A stretch of 5,806 nucleotides of DNA from Planctomycetes bacterium RBG_13_46_10 (GTDB taxonomy: Bacteria > Planctomycetota > Phycisphaerae > Sedimentisphaerales > Anaerobacaceae). The notes beneath the pieces are model-generated. The model ran no database searches, had not been told where the DNA came from, and was given only the letters and a program-made list of their open reading frames with translations. Shown in pieces: positions 1 through 5,517 of the stretch. The first letter of the stretch is position 1. The number at the start of each line of letters is the position of its first letter. The stretch spans positions 1-5,806 of the forward strand of contig MHYD01000015.1 of assembly GCA_001824645.1 (NCBI GenBank), read 5' to 3'. A program made the position numbers and the translations under genes.

Positions 1-183
1 CGATGGCATATAAATCTGTATAAATCTTTGATATTAAACCTGAAAACCTATCAAAAGGGGCAATTCTACGGCTCAAACCGTTAATATATCTACGTCCTAT
101 AAGATATGTTATGTAAACATGAGACATGTAAAGTTCAATATTTGCGGTGATTTTTAAGTTTCTGACAGAATCTTTCTATAGGA

Positions 184-723
184 TTAAATCTTTTGATTAC
201 AATCGCCCATTTTAACTAATTCCATTAGCGATGTGCCCGTTGCACTCTGGATGATAGTATCCTTCGTGTTTGACATAGATTTAATTATGTTATCCAAAGA
301 AAAAATGTTTATGCCTTCCTTTTTCACGACTTCTATTTCATCAGCATATTTTACTTTATGAAGAACCAATTCATATTTCCACTCTCCCGGATACAAGGAT
401 TGTCGTAATTCTTGTTTCCGTTTTAAGTGATACTTCTTCTCAACCCATTCCTTAACTGACTCTAATATTTCTTTTGATGACCGAGGTTTGGTGCTCTGAG
501 GTTTGCGTCCTGACTTTTTTTGCAATCTCTTTGACAGCGGGCACAAATAACTAATGGGGTTTGAGGAAGCTTGGACTTCTATATGTCGAGCTTCGACTGT
601 TGAACCAACAATTTTGATCGCGAGAATATCTATTTCGTGGACACCAAGCTTAATTCCTCGAATGGTAAAGTAACCATTTCGGTTTAGCCATTCCTCTACA
701 AGTTCTTCTGCTAAAAGTGCCAA
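184..723 (-). CDS. Small PD-(D/E)XK nuclease-like protein (putative)
   Basis: This 179-residue protein has the layout of a compact PD-(D/E)XK (restriction-endonuclease-fold) nuclease. It has an N-terminal helix with acidic residues (E6, E7, E10, E11 in AEELVEEWL), then GVHEIDILAI with D32 as candidate metal ligand, then HIEVQAS with E49-x-Q51 in place of the usual E-x-K. The rest is lysine- and arginine-rich (roughly 65-115), which would suit nucleic-acid binding, and ends in a beta/alpha segment. Cleavage has not been shown, and the K-to-Q change leaves activity open. The first codon after an in-frame TAA is TTG at 723; no ATG or GTG lies near, so TTG is taken as the start. Its upstream purine stretch (AAGAAAG) is a weak ribosome site, so coupling to upstream translation is plausible. 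It is the last gene of a probable unit with the coiled-coil membrane protein. I am sure of the gene, moderately sure of the fold. Confidence 0.72.
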   Translation of the reverse strand: MALLAEELVEEWLNRNGYFTIRGIKLGVHEIDILAIKIVGSTVEARHIEVQASSNPISYLCPLSKRLQKKSGRKPQSTKPRSSKEILESVKEWVEKKYHLKRKQELRQSLYPGEWKYELVLHKVKYADEIEVVKKEGINIFSLDNIIKSMSNTKDTIIQSATGTSLMELVKMGDCNQKI

Positions 724-801
724 TTAAATATTTCTTTCTTTTATATTAATGCCGCCTAACGAAAAAGTAAGCCACGAATTTAACCAGTCGGTTGCATTCA
801 T
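724..801 (-). CDS. Possible 25-residue small ORF between coiled-coil protein and nuclease
   Basis: Directly after the double stop TAATAA of the coiled-coil gene an ATG (799-801) opens a 25-codon frame that ends in TAA at 724-726. The next codon is the TTG start of the nuclease, in the same frame. An AAAAAAGG stretch formed by the last codons of the coiled-coil gene lies seven bases upstream of the ATG and could serve as ribosome site. The peptide begins MNATDWLNSW and resembles nothing I know. It may be a leader that feeds ribosomes to the poorly primed TTG start, or chance. Its codons look ordinary, but the ORF is too short to judge. Confidence 0.22.
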   Translation of the reverse strand: MNATDWLNSWLTFSLGGINIKERNI

Positions 802-804
802 TTA

Positions 805-1659
805 TTAGCCTTTTTTCTTCATCATTTCTTCACGCGCAATGCGACGTAGGATTTTTGCACCGTGTATGAGCAGGCCTTTGGGCGTCGCCATTCGTAACTT
901 TATGCAATCATCAATAAAAGGTGGCTCAAACTGACCCATCATGGAATTAAAGCGTCTCGTTATGGCCTCCATTGAGAGGTGTGCAATATCCGCAACTCCA
1001 CCCAATTCGGGTATAACGACATTTCGCATGTATCCTATCATACCATGAGACATCTCGGTTGGCAGGGGTTCACTTTCTTCTTCTGCGCCTTCGGCCCGAT
1101 GTCGAAGAAACATCAACTCTCGGCGTGCTTCTTGAAGTGCCACCTCTCTTTCTTTCAAATCCGCAAACAACTTTTTCTTTTCGTTTTCTTGCAGTTTCGC
1201 TCGTGTTGCGAGGTCGTCGATCAGTTTCTCTCGTTCCTTCTCTTTCTGAGCAACTATTTCCTTTTCTTTCTCAAACGCTTCTTGTGCCTTTGCAGTATCG
1301 ATTGGCATTCTATCAAAGCGCGCGCTAAGGCCGGAATATCCCTCATCAAGGTGTCTGAGACGTTCTCCGAAGCCGGCTTCAATGCGTCCTAAAATTTCTG
1401 AGATCTCCTTTGTGAATTTGTAAGTATTGTCATAAAATTGATTGCTGGTGTCAGTTGCCTTGAAATAGAACGCTACTGACATGGCGATGGCGAACAGAGA
1501 TAGAATCAAAGCAAGAAATTCGCTGAAACTGAAACCGGTCAGTCCAATGGTATTCGTAGCGGTGACAATTTTGTAGACTGCTAGACATGAGAAAAGCACA
1601 ACTACTCCAACTTTAAGCCAACTTTCTCGGTTCACGATATGTGGGAGTTTCTCTCTCAT
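805..1659 (-). CDS. Membrane-anchored coiled-coil protein, function unknown
   Basis: The 284-residue product has two N-terminal membrane segments (about 14-33 and 46-66), so most of the chain should face one side of the membrane, probably the cytoplasm. A conserved-looking amphipathic stretch follows (about 70-115, including NTYKFTKEISEILGRIEAGF), then a highly charged, heptad-rich coiled coil (about 123-190) and a C-terminal globular part (about 200-284) with no motif I can name. There is no signal peptide, ATPase motif or nuclease motif. The start is well supported: TAGGAG lies nine bases before the ATG at 1659, and a TTGACA/TATACT promoter lies about 80 bases upstream. The nuclease-like gene follows after 81 bases. 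Two membrane helices plus a long coiled coil recall sensor or effector subunits of some defence loci, but this is analogy, not homology. The function is unknown. Confidence 0.82.
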   Translation of the reverse strand: MREKLPHIVNRESWLKVGVVVLFSCLAVYKIVTATNTIGLTGFSFSEFLALILSLFAIAMSVAFYFKATDTSNQFYDNTYKFTKEISEILGRIEAGFGERLRHLDEGYSGLSARFDRMPIDTAKAQEAFEKEKEIVAQKEKEREKLIDDLATRAKLQENEKKKLFADLKEREVALQEARRELMFLRHRAEGAEEESEPLPTEMSHGMIGYMRNVVIPELGGVADIAHLSMEAITRRFNSMMGQFEPPFIDDCIKLRMATPKGLLIHGAKILRRIAREEMMKKKG

Positions 1660-1668
1660 AATAGTATT

Positions 1669-1672
1669 CTCC
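1669..1672 (-). promoter_or_regulatory. Ribosome binding site of the coiled-coil membrane protein gene
   Basis: GGAG within TAGGAGAA lies nine bases upstream of the ATG at 1657-1659. It is the strongest ribosome site in this half of the window and fixes the start. Confidence 0.75.
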
Positions 1673-1684
1673 TAGCTAAGAATA

Positions 1685-1713
1685 TTTATACATAGCTGTT
1701 CCACGGGTATGAA
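1685..1713 (-). promoter_or_regulatory. Weaker candidate promoter (TTCATA-N17-TATAAA)
   Basis: On the minus strand TTCATA (1708-1713) and TATAAA (1685-1690) are 17 bases apart, matching the sigma70 consensus at four and five of six positions. Transcripts would start only about 20 bases before the coiled-coil gene's start codon. It could be a second promoter downstream of the better one at 1740-1770. Confidence 0.35.
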
Positions 1714-1739
1714 TCCTGATTTCCAGTACGTTGCAGAGG

Positions 1740-1770
1740 AGTATAGTATCCCCCTTCCCCGCTTTGTCAA
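1740..1770 (-). promoter_or_regulatory. Candidate main promoter (TTGACA-N19-TATACT) for coiled-coil/nuclease genes
   Basis: The minus strand shows a perfect -35 box TTGACA (1765-1770) and TATACT (1740-1745) as -10 box, 19 bases apart. The long spacer is rich in G. An alternative -10 GATACT (1745-1750) would give a spacer of 14, too short. Transcription would begin near 1733 and leave a leader of about 70 bases before the ATG at 1659. The 19-base spacing is longer than optimal and could imply weak or activator-dependent initiation. Confidence 0.5.
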
Positions 1771-1822
1771 TATTTTTTTGCCTGTAGCAATTTAAATGTG
1801 TTCAACCTCCCCCTGTAGGAAC

Positions 1823-1838
1823 TCCGGCGAATGCCGGA
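1823..1838. repeat. GC-rich palindromic repeat, copy 1
   Basis: TCCGGC and GCCGGA form a six-base inverted repeat around the loop GAAT. More GC-rich sequence follows to about 1861, including a small GGG-TTTCG-CCC stem at 1845-1855. It stands out from the AT-rich surroundings. The same stem with a different loop occurs at 3995-4010. No T-tract follows on either strand, so it is not a standard intrinsic terminator, although a hairpin in RNA downstream of the helicase gene could still stabilise the 3' end. Confidence 0.55.
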
Positions 1839-1960
1839 TGCGCCGGGTTTCGCCCATCGCTCCCATTTCACTTCCATATTTCTTTATACGATAAATAACT
1901 CACATCACACCTCGACATAAGATTTAAAATAAACTCTCGATCCGTTGTTAGCACTCATGC

Positions 1961-3805
1961 TCAATAAGTCCGATGGAAACATAGTTCGCAATGCTCCTTG
2001 GGAATAGCGTCCAAAAAGCGCGAGTGTGAAAGGTCAGGCGGTTTCCCTTCTTTTTTGTAAATATTTTTCAAGACAACATTTCCAGCTCGTTTTCTGGCAT
2101 GAAAAAGATGCAATTCGTTAATAGCGCGGGTCATGGAGACAAATAAAAGCCGGCTTTGTTCCGGTAGATTTCCATCATCGGCTTTCCTTGGTATTACGTC
2201 CTCCTCCAGCCCAACTATGCATACAACCTTTGCTTCGAGACCTTTCGCACTTTGTAATGTCATCAGTCGTACGTTGGAGTCTTGACCGAAAGGTGTATTG
2301 GTTGAAAAAAAATCGACCCATGAAGAAGTCTCCGACAAGAAATCATCTATCTTACGCCAAGGAGCAATGTACTTCGCCAAATCGGAAGAGAATGCCCCGA
2401 ATTCTGTGCTTGAATTGTACTGATCTATGAGACTCTTGAAAGCATTGTGGACCAAAGAAAAGAGACTATTCTTGTCTTTACCTAAGCACAGAGCTCCCCA
2501 AAGGTTGCTTGCTCTACCTTCTAGCACGTCATTCCAAAGCAGGGAAATCAATCCAAACGCCATTTCGCGCGCCTCCTTCTTTTCCGCTTTCTGCACCTTT
2601 CGTGATGGTACCTCACTGCTCGGACCTTCCATAAAGGCCTCAAGGCATCGGCGCAAGGAGAGACTATCTGACGGGTTTGCCAACCACGCCGCAAGAGTAG
2701 AAACCAAAGGTAGACCACTTCCTGGTAGGTTTAAGGCGGCGGTGAAAGGAATTTTTGCCGATTTGAGTTCGTTGATTATCGCGATCGAAAACTTGCGGGT
2801 CGGGAAAAGCACTAAAACGTCTTGAGAAGGTAATGCATTTTCAACTATTTTCTTTACCTCCTTTGCTTCTTTCTCATCGCTCGGTGTGTTGTGGATTTTT
2901 ATCTTTGGTCCTTCTTCAATCTTGTAGTCGAAATTTTCTTTCGGATGTCTCTCACAATCAAATACCTCGACAATACTCAGCGCTCCTTCCAAAATGTGTT
3001 TGTGACAGCGGAACGATTTTTGTAGTGGTACGACCTTTGCGTTATTTCCGAAATCCTGTTCAAACTGGCGAATATACTTTGGAGATCCCCCCCTCCATGA
3101 ATAGATGCTCTGATCATCATCTCCGACAACAAATAGACCCTCCATATTGGTTTCAGAAAGAAGCCGGATTAAAATGTATTGGGCAGCGTTAATATCTTGA
3201 TACTCATCCACTAAGAGATGCTTTGTGGAAGCCCTGTGATCAAGGAGCAGATCAGGTTTGTTTTTGAGGAGATCACAGGCCAATAGTATTTGCTCGTCAT
3301 AATCCAATGCGCAACAAGATTTAAGGATGCGTTTGTAAAAGTCGCAAATATGGCAACGGCAATCATCAACCGGTTTACAGTTACCAAACTTGCGACAATC
3401 AGCCGCTTTCTCTCCTGCATCACGCGAGTAGCCTGCAAGTTGGGCCGCATCGCTTATCAAGATAGGTCGCAAATCATCATGAACAATTCTGAGATCATCT
3501 TCGAGTCCCAGCTCGCCAGCACATTCCCTAATAATGCGATAGCCGTAGCTATGCATCGTGCAGATCATTCTGGGTTGAAGTTTGTAAGGAATATATAGTT
3601 CCGGTTTGCTATCATCTGAGATACGGTTTCTCATGTTCTGTGCGGCGGCAGTGGTAAACGTGATGACCGTAATTGAATCAGGGGGAACCTTTTTTTCTAC
3701 TATCAGGTATCTTACTCGCTTAGCAAGCTGATAGGTCTTACCGGTGCCGGGGCCAGCCAGGAGGAGAGCAGGGCCTATGAGAGTATGAAGTTCATCATTC
3801 GGCAT
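1961..3805 (-). CDS. UvrD/PcrA-like SF1A DNA helicase with cysteine cluster
   Basis: This 614-residue superfamily 1 helicase should use ATP to move along and unwind DNA. Motifs in order: Walker A GPGTGKT (18-24), Ia ITFTTAAAQNMRNRI (48-62), TMHSYGYR (83-90), Walker B LLVDEYQD (197-204), III GDDDQSIYSWRG (228-239), IV QKSFR (262-266), V VRLMTLQSAKGLE (512-524) and VI EQSRLLFVSMTRA (549-561, arginine finger R560). All catalytic motifs are intact. Two features are odd. Domain 1B carries cysteines C137, C143, C149, C151 and C154, a possible metal or Fe-S site. The usual N-terminal Q-motif is absent: only 17 residues precede Walker A. The start is firm, since TAG directly precedes the ATG and AAGGTG lies five bases upstream. 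At 614 residues it is about 100 shorter than UvrD or PcrA (about 720). It is more likely an accessory helicase, perhaps of a defence locus, than the housekeeping repair enzyme; that role is inferred. Confidence 0.93.
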   Translation of the reverse strand: MPNDELHTLIGPALLLAGPGTGKTYQLAKRVRYLIVEKKVPPDSITVITFTTAAAQNMRNRISDDSKPELYIPYKLQPRMICTMHSYGYRIIRECAGELGLEDDLRIVHDDLRPILISDAAQLAGYSRDAGEKAADCRKFGNCKPVDDCRCHICDFYKRILKSCCALDYDEQILLACDLLKNKPDLLLDHRASTKHLLVDEYQDINAAQYILIRLLSETNMEGLFVVGDDDQSIYSWRGGSPKYIRQFEQDFGNNAKVVPLQKSFRCHKHILEGALSIVEVFDCERHPKENFDYKIEEGPKIKIHNTPSDEKEAKEVKKIVENALPSQDVLVLFPTRKFSIAIINELKSAKIPFTAALNLPGSGLPLVSTLAAWLANPSDSLSLRRCLEAFMEGPSSEVPSRKVQKAEKKEAREMAFGLISLLWNDVLEGRASNLWGALCLGKDKNSLFSLVHNAFKSLIDQYNSSTEFGAFSSDLAKYIAPWRKIDDFLSETSSWVDFFSTNTPFGQDSNVRLMTLQSAKGLEAKVVCIVGLEEDVIPRKADDGNLPEQSRLLFVSMTRAINELHLFHARKRAGNVVLKNIYKKEGKPPDLSHSRFLDAIPKEHCELCFHRTY

Positions 3806-3810
3806 CTATG

Positions 3811-3816
3811 CACCTT
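3811..3816 (-). promoter_or_regulatory. Ribosome binding site of the helicase gene
   Basis: AAGGTG on the minus strand lies five bases before the ATG at 3803-3805. Because the codon just before this ATG is the stop TAG, no in-frame N-terminal extension is possible. Confidence 0.65.
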
Positions 3817-3872
3817 GCTTTATTCTCTGAATTGGATCTCACAATAAAAAAACCTAAACACCGCAAATTTGC

Positions 3873-3900
3873 TGTATAACACTCGGAAAAATTAGTTAAA
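3873..3900 (-). promoter_or_regulatory. Tentative helicase promoter (TTTAAC-N16-TATACA)
   Basis: In the AT-rich gap upstream of the helicase, TTTAAC (3895-3900) and TATACA (3873-3878) are 16 bases apart on the minus strand. The expected transcription start falls inside the perfect palindrome GCAAATTTGC (3863-3872). The boxes are imperfect, and AT-rich sequence yields such matches by chance. A TATAAT farther upstream (about 3934-3939) has no fitting -35 box. Confidence 0.25.
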
Positions 3901-3977
3901 GTAAGTAAACATAAATCATCTATTTTTATATACATTATAACTAAAAATATTATTTTTCCAGCGGGGTTTTATGCAGA

Positions 3978-4289
3978 TCAATATAATATTCTACTCCGGC
4001 ATACGCCGGACTCCGCGCATGGCGCTACGCCTTCCCTGCTTGGCGGAATTTGCCACTCTAAAGCAAGATGATCCTCCGTATGCCACATTATATAGCTATC
4101 ATTATCCATGTTATCACACCACCAGTCGAGCATCTCCGGCGTACAACCGTGTAGTTCATGTTCCATGACAAGATTAACGGTCTTACCTTTTAATAACTCT
4201 TTATAAACTTTTTCCGGTGACGATTTGCTTGTTTTAACCGATTTTTTCTTTACAGGGATTTTCTTTTTCATAGATGATAGTGCTGCCAT
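3978..4289 (-). CDS. Truncated DAPG-hydrolase (PhlG)-like protein, probable remnant
   Basis: The frame encodes 103 residues from ATG 4289. After a lysine-rich, low-complexity N-terminus, residues about 42-79 (HELHGCTPEMLDWWCDNM, then MWHTEDHLALEW) match the signature of the DAPG hydrolase (PhlG) family, metal-dependent enzymes that cleave a carbon-carbon bond of diacetylphloroglucinol; members are usually well over 200 residues. The similarity stops near 4050, and the last 23 or so residues are translated from a GC-rich palindromic repeat (about 3993-4047). Most of the metal-binding domain is missing, so hydrolase activity is unlikely. The ATG overlaps the stop of the upstream membrane-protein gene by one base (TGATG), which implies translational coupling. 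A TTG at 4292 is an alternative start, nine bases from AGAAGG. The frame is open, but I read it as the 5' remnant of a broken gene. Confidence 0.6.
   Translation of the reverse strand: MAALSSMKKKIPVKKKSVKTSKSSPEKVYKELLKGKTVNLVMEHELHGCTPEMLDWWCDNMDNDSYIMWHTEDHLALEWQIPPSREGVAPCAESGVCRSRILY
3993..4047. repeat. GC-rich palindromic repeat, copy 2 (within the PhlG-like frame)
   Basis: A GC-rich block of about 55 bases lies in AT-rich surroundings. Its core TCCGGC-ATAC-GCCGGA (3995-4010) repeats the stem of copy 1, and is followed by smaller inverted repeats (GCGC-ATG-GCGC at 4015-4025 and GGCG-CTA-CGCC at 4021-4031). No target-site duplication is obvious. It looks like a small non-coding mobile or REP-like element that ended the PhlG-like gene. 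The outer limits are uncertain. Confidence 0.5.
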
Positions 4290-4948
4290 CAATGTAATAT
4301 ACCTTCTGAGTATGCCCAGTATATTGACAGTAGAAACCCTGCCGTTATTACAATTTTAATTATTATTTTACTGATCTTTTCACGATATAATGAATTGGAA
4401 ACGAAAGCCCCTGCAGAGAGTAATACTATCGTCATTCCCAATAAAAACAGACGAATTTTATCATCGCTTAGACTTAAGATTTTAATTGAAGTTGGAAAAA
4501 GAAAATAAATAATGCTTTTAACGACCTCAACATCGATAAAAAAGAAAACCGTAACGAACGAAAGAATATAAACTAACACACATAATATTGTTCGAGTAAA
4601 TGAACCAAAACTATCAGAAAAGATTTTATATTTATTCGAATTCTGCAAATCATCGTTTTTTAAAATATTTTGCTCTTTTTTCCACATGAAATTAAAAACA
4701 ATAATTGTCAAAAACAATAAAGCCGTGAAGGGATATTTTAGCCAGGGATAGGTTTCTATAGGTGGTCGCACAGCATATATGCTACTAGAGAAAATAACAA
4801 AAATTAGATAAAGAGTAAGACCAAAAAGGATGCCTGTAACCGTTCTCCATCGCATGATTGATCGGTTGTAAGCGAGGTCAGTTTTTTTCTTTGATAAGTC
4901 ATCCATTGCTGCCTTTATTTTATGTTTATTTCTAAACAAACTCAACAT
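4289..4948 (-). CDS. Multi-pass membrane protein, function unknown
   Basis: The product is about 219 residues with around five hydrophobic membrane segments. Numbered from ATG 4948 they lie near 37-59, 72-89, 119-139, 166-183 and 195-213, with a further short hydrophobic stretch near 143-156. A lysine-rich cytoplasmic N-terminus precedes them, and there are no recognisable catalytic motifs. I do not recognise the family. I chose ATG 4948 because GAGGTG (4958-4963) lies nine bases upstream; the GTG at 4960, which would add four residues, sits inside that ribosome site and has no site of its own. The gene is visibly more AT-rich than the acetyltransferase before it and the helicase after it, suggesting separate acquisition. 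It follows the acetyltransferase gene after 36 bases, and its TGA overlaps the ATG of the PhlG-like remnant, so the three are probably co-transcribed. Confidence 0.75.
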   Translation of the reverse strand: MLSLFRNKHKIKAAMDDLSKKKTDLAYNRSIMRWRTVTGILFGLTLYLIFVIFSSSIYAVRPPIETYPWLKYPFTALLFLTIIVFNFMWKKEQNILKNDDLQNSNKYKIFSDSFGSFTRTILCVLVYILSFVTVFFFIDVEVVKSIIYFLFPTSIKILSLSDDKIRLFLLGMTIVLLSAGAFVSNSLYREKISKIIIKIVITAGFLLSIYWAYSEGILH

Positions 4949-4957
4949 ATCCTTTTT

Positions 4958-4963
4958 CACCTC
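4958..4963 (-). promoter_or_regulatory. Ribosome binding site that decides the membrane-protein start
   Basis: GAGGTG on the minus strand lies nine bases before ATG 4948. It contains the GTG at 4958-4960 that would otherwise be the longest possible start, so the shorter ATG start is preferred. Confidence 0.6.
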
Positions 4964-4984
4964 ATTTAATCAGAGGAAAGCTGG

Positions 4985-5416
4985 TTATAAATCCTTTGTC
5001 TTCTTCTGTAACACACTCAAGTCCTGGCGAAGATTCCAGCCATTATGCTTCCAGAAGGACCTGCCTCTGGAATTACTGCGCAACAGAAAAATGTTACACT
5101 TCGGAATGCCTTGTTTGCCCAGAGCTCGAAGACATCGGGAAGTCAGCGTTTTTCCTATACCCAGTTTGCGGTGTGATGCGACAACAGCGAGATGATGGAG
5201 ATACCCGCGCCTGCCATCATGACCTGAAAGGACAGTGCCGACAATCATGTCTTGAATCTGTGCCACGAAACTGAGCCCGGGATTACGTTTCAGGTAGCGA
5301 GTGATGCCAAGTCGGGAATCGCTGTCATCATCTAGTCCGATCCCCGGTATTTCACGCCATAAAGAAATCACGGCGTCATAATCACGAATGGTCATTTGTC
5401 TTACTTTGTATTTCAT
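4985..5416 (-). CDS. GNAT-family N-acetyltransferase (YpeA-like)
   Basis: This 143-residue single-domain protein fits the GNAT fold, which transfers an acetyl group from acetyl-CoA to an amine. The acetyl-CoA pyrophosphate loop is clear: LHHLAVVASHRKLGIGKTL (73-91) with R83-x-x-G86-x-G88. Before it, FVAQIQDMIVGTVLSGHDGRRG (50-71) is the usual strand pair, and FWKHNGW (121-127) is the C-terminal motif near the substrate site. The pattern GTV-GxDGxRG and the overall length resemble Escherichia coli YpeA, whose substrate I cannot name. Length is normal and the gene looks intact. The ATG at 5416 has only a weak upstream purine stretch (AATAAG); an internal ATG at codon 8 has no better one. It heads the run with the membrane protein and PhlG-like remnant and is separated from the DJ-1/PfpI gene by about 100 bases. 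Confidence 0.88.
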   Translation of the reverse strand: MKYKVRQMTIRDYDAVISLWREIPGIGLDDDSDSRLGITRYLKRNPGLSFVAQIQDMIVGTVLSGHDGRRGYLHHLAVVASHRKLGIGKTLTSRCLRALGKQGIPKCNIFLLRSNSRGRSFWKHNGWNLRQDLSVLQKKTKDL

Positions 5417-5467
5417 CTTATTCTAACATTGTTTATATGTATCTTTATATAAACTCAAATCCGCCCA

Positions 5468-5480
5468 GGCATACGACGGG
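5468..5480. repeat. Possible decayed third copy of the GC-rich palindrome
   Basis: GGCATACGACGGG differs at two positions from the corresponding 13 bases of copy 2 (3998-4010). It lies in the gap between the DJ-1/PfpI and acetyltransferase genes, the same kind of intergenic site as copy 1. The left half of the stem is not conserved, so chance is possible. Confidence 0.25.
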
Positions 5481-5517
5481 TTAATAACTTCGGACTTCAG
5501 CCTAAAATCCTTTCTTA

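Larger units (their letters stand above)
1660..1960. other. 301-base gap: promoter region and GC-rich palindromic repeat
   Basis: This gap between helicase and coiled-coil gene holds no gene. Near 1669-1770 it carries the ribosome site and two candidate promoters for the coiled-coil gene. A G-rich tract on the minus strand (1751-1763) forms the promoter spacer. A GC-rich palindrome sits at 1823-1838. The remaining part towards the helicase end (about 1862-1960) is AT-rich, and I see no T-tract hairpin that would clearly terminate helicase transcription. Confidence 0.6.

Noticed and set aside
9..27. Direct repeat TATAAATCT at 9-17 and 19-27
   Set aside because: Only two short AT-rich copies; no further units and no link to a gene, so no CRISPR or iteron array is supported.
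160..170. TTCTGACAGAA inverted repeat downstream of the nuclease gene as terminator or operator
   Set aside because: The stem has five bases around a one-base loop, which cannot fold as drawn, and no T-tract follows.
754..810. GCCTAAC (754-760) resembles an integron attC core site
   Set aside because: No matching GTTAGGC partner lies at the required distance on the same strand, and no cassette array or integrase is visible.
979..3598. Several plus-strand open frames of 80-140 codons opposite the coiled-coil and helicase genes
   Set aside because: They are antisense shadows: they lack ribosome sites and known motifs, and overlap minus-strand genes with clear domains.
184..3805. Assignment of the three-gene group to Gabija or Zorya
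   Set aside because: There is no GajA-type ATPase/TOPRIM nuclease, no ZorA/ZorB motor proteins, and no matching domain order; only general part types are shared.
3942..3957. AAAAATA-T-TATTTTT inverted repeat as a terminator
   Set aside because: The stem is purely A/T with almost no loop and the region is AT-rich throughout; chance is more likely.
3971..4168. Plus-strand 65-codon frame across the GC-rich repeat
   Set aside because: It is antisense to the PhlG-like similarity and partly translated from the repeat; nothing supports it as a gene.
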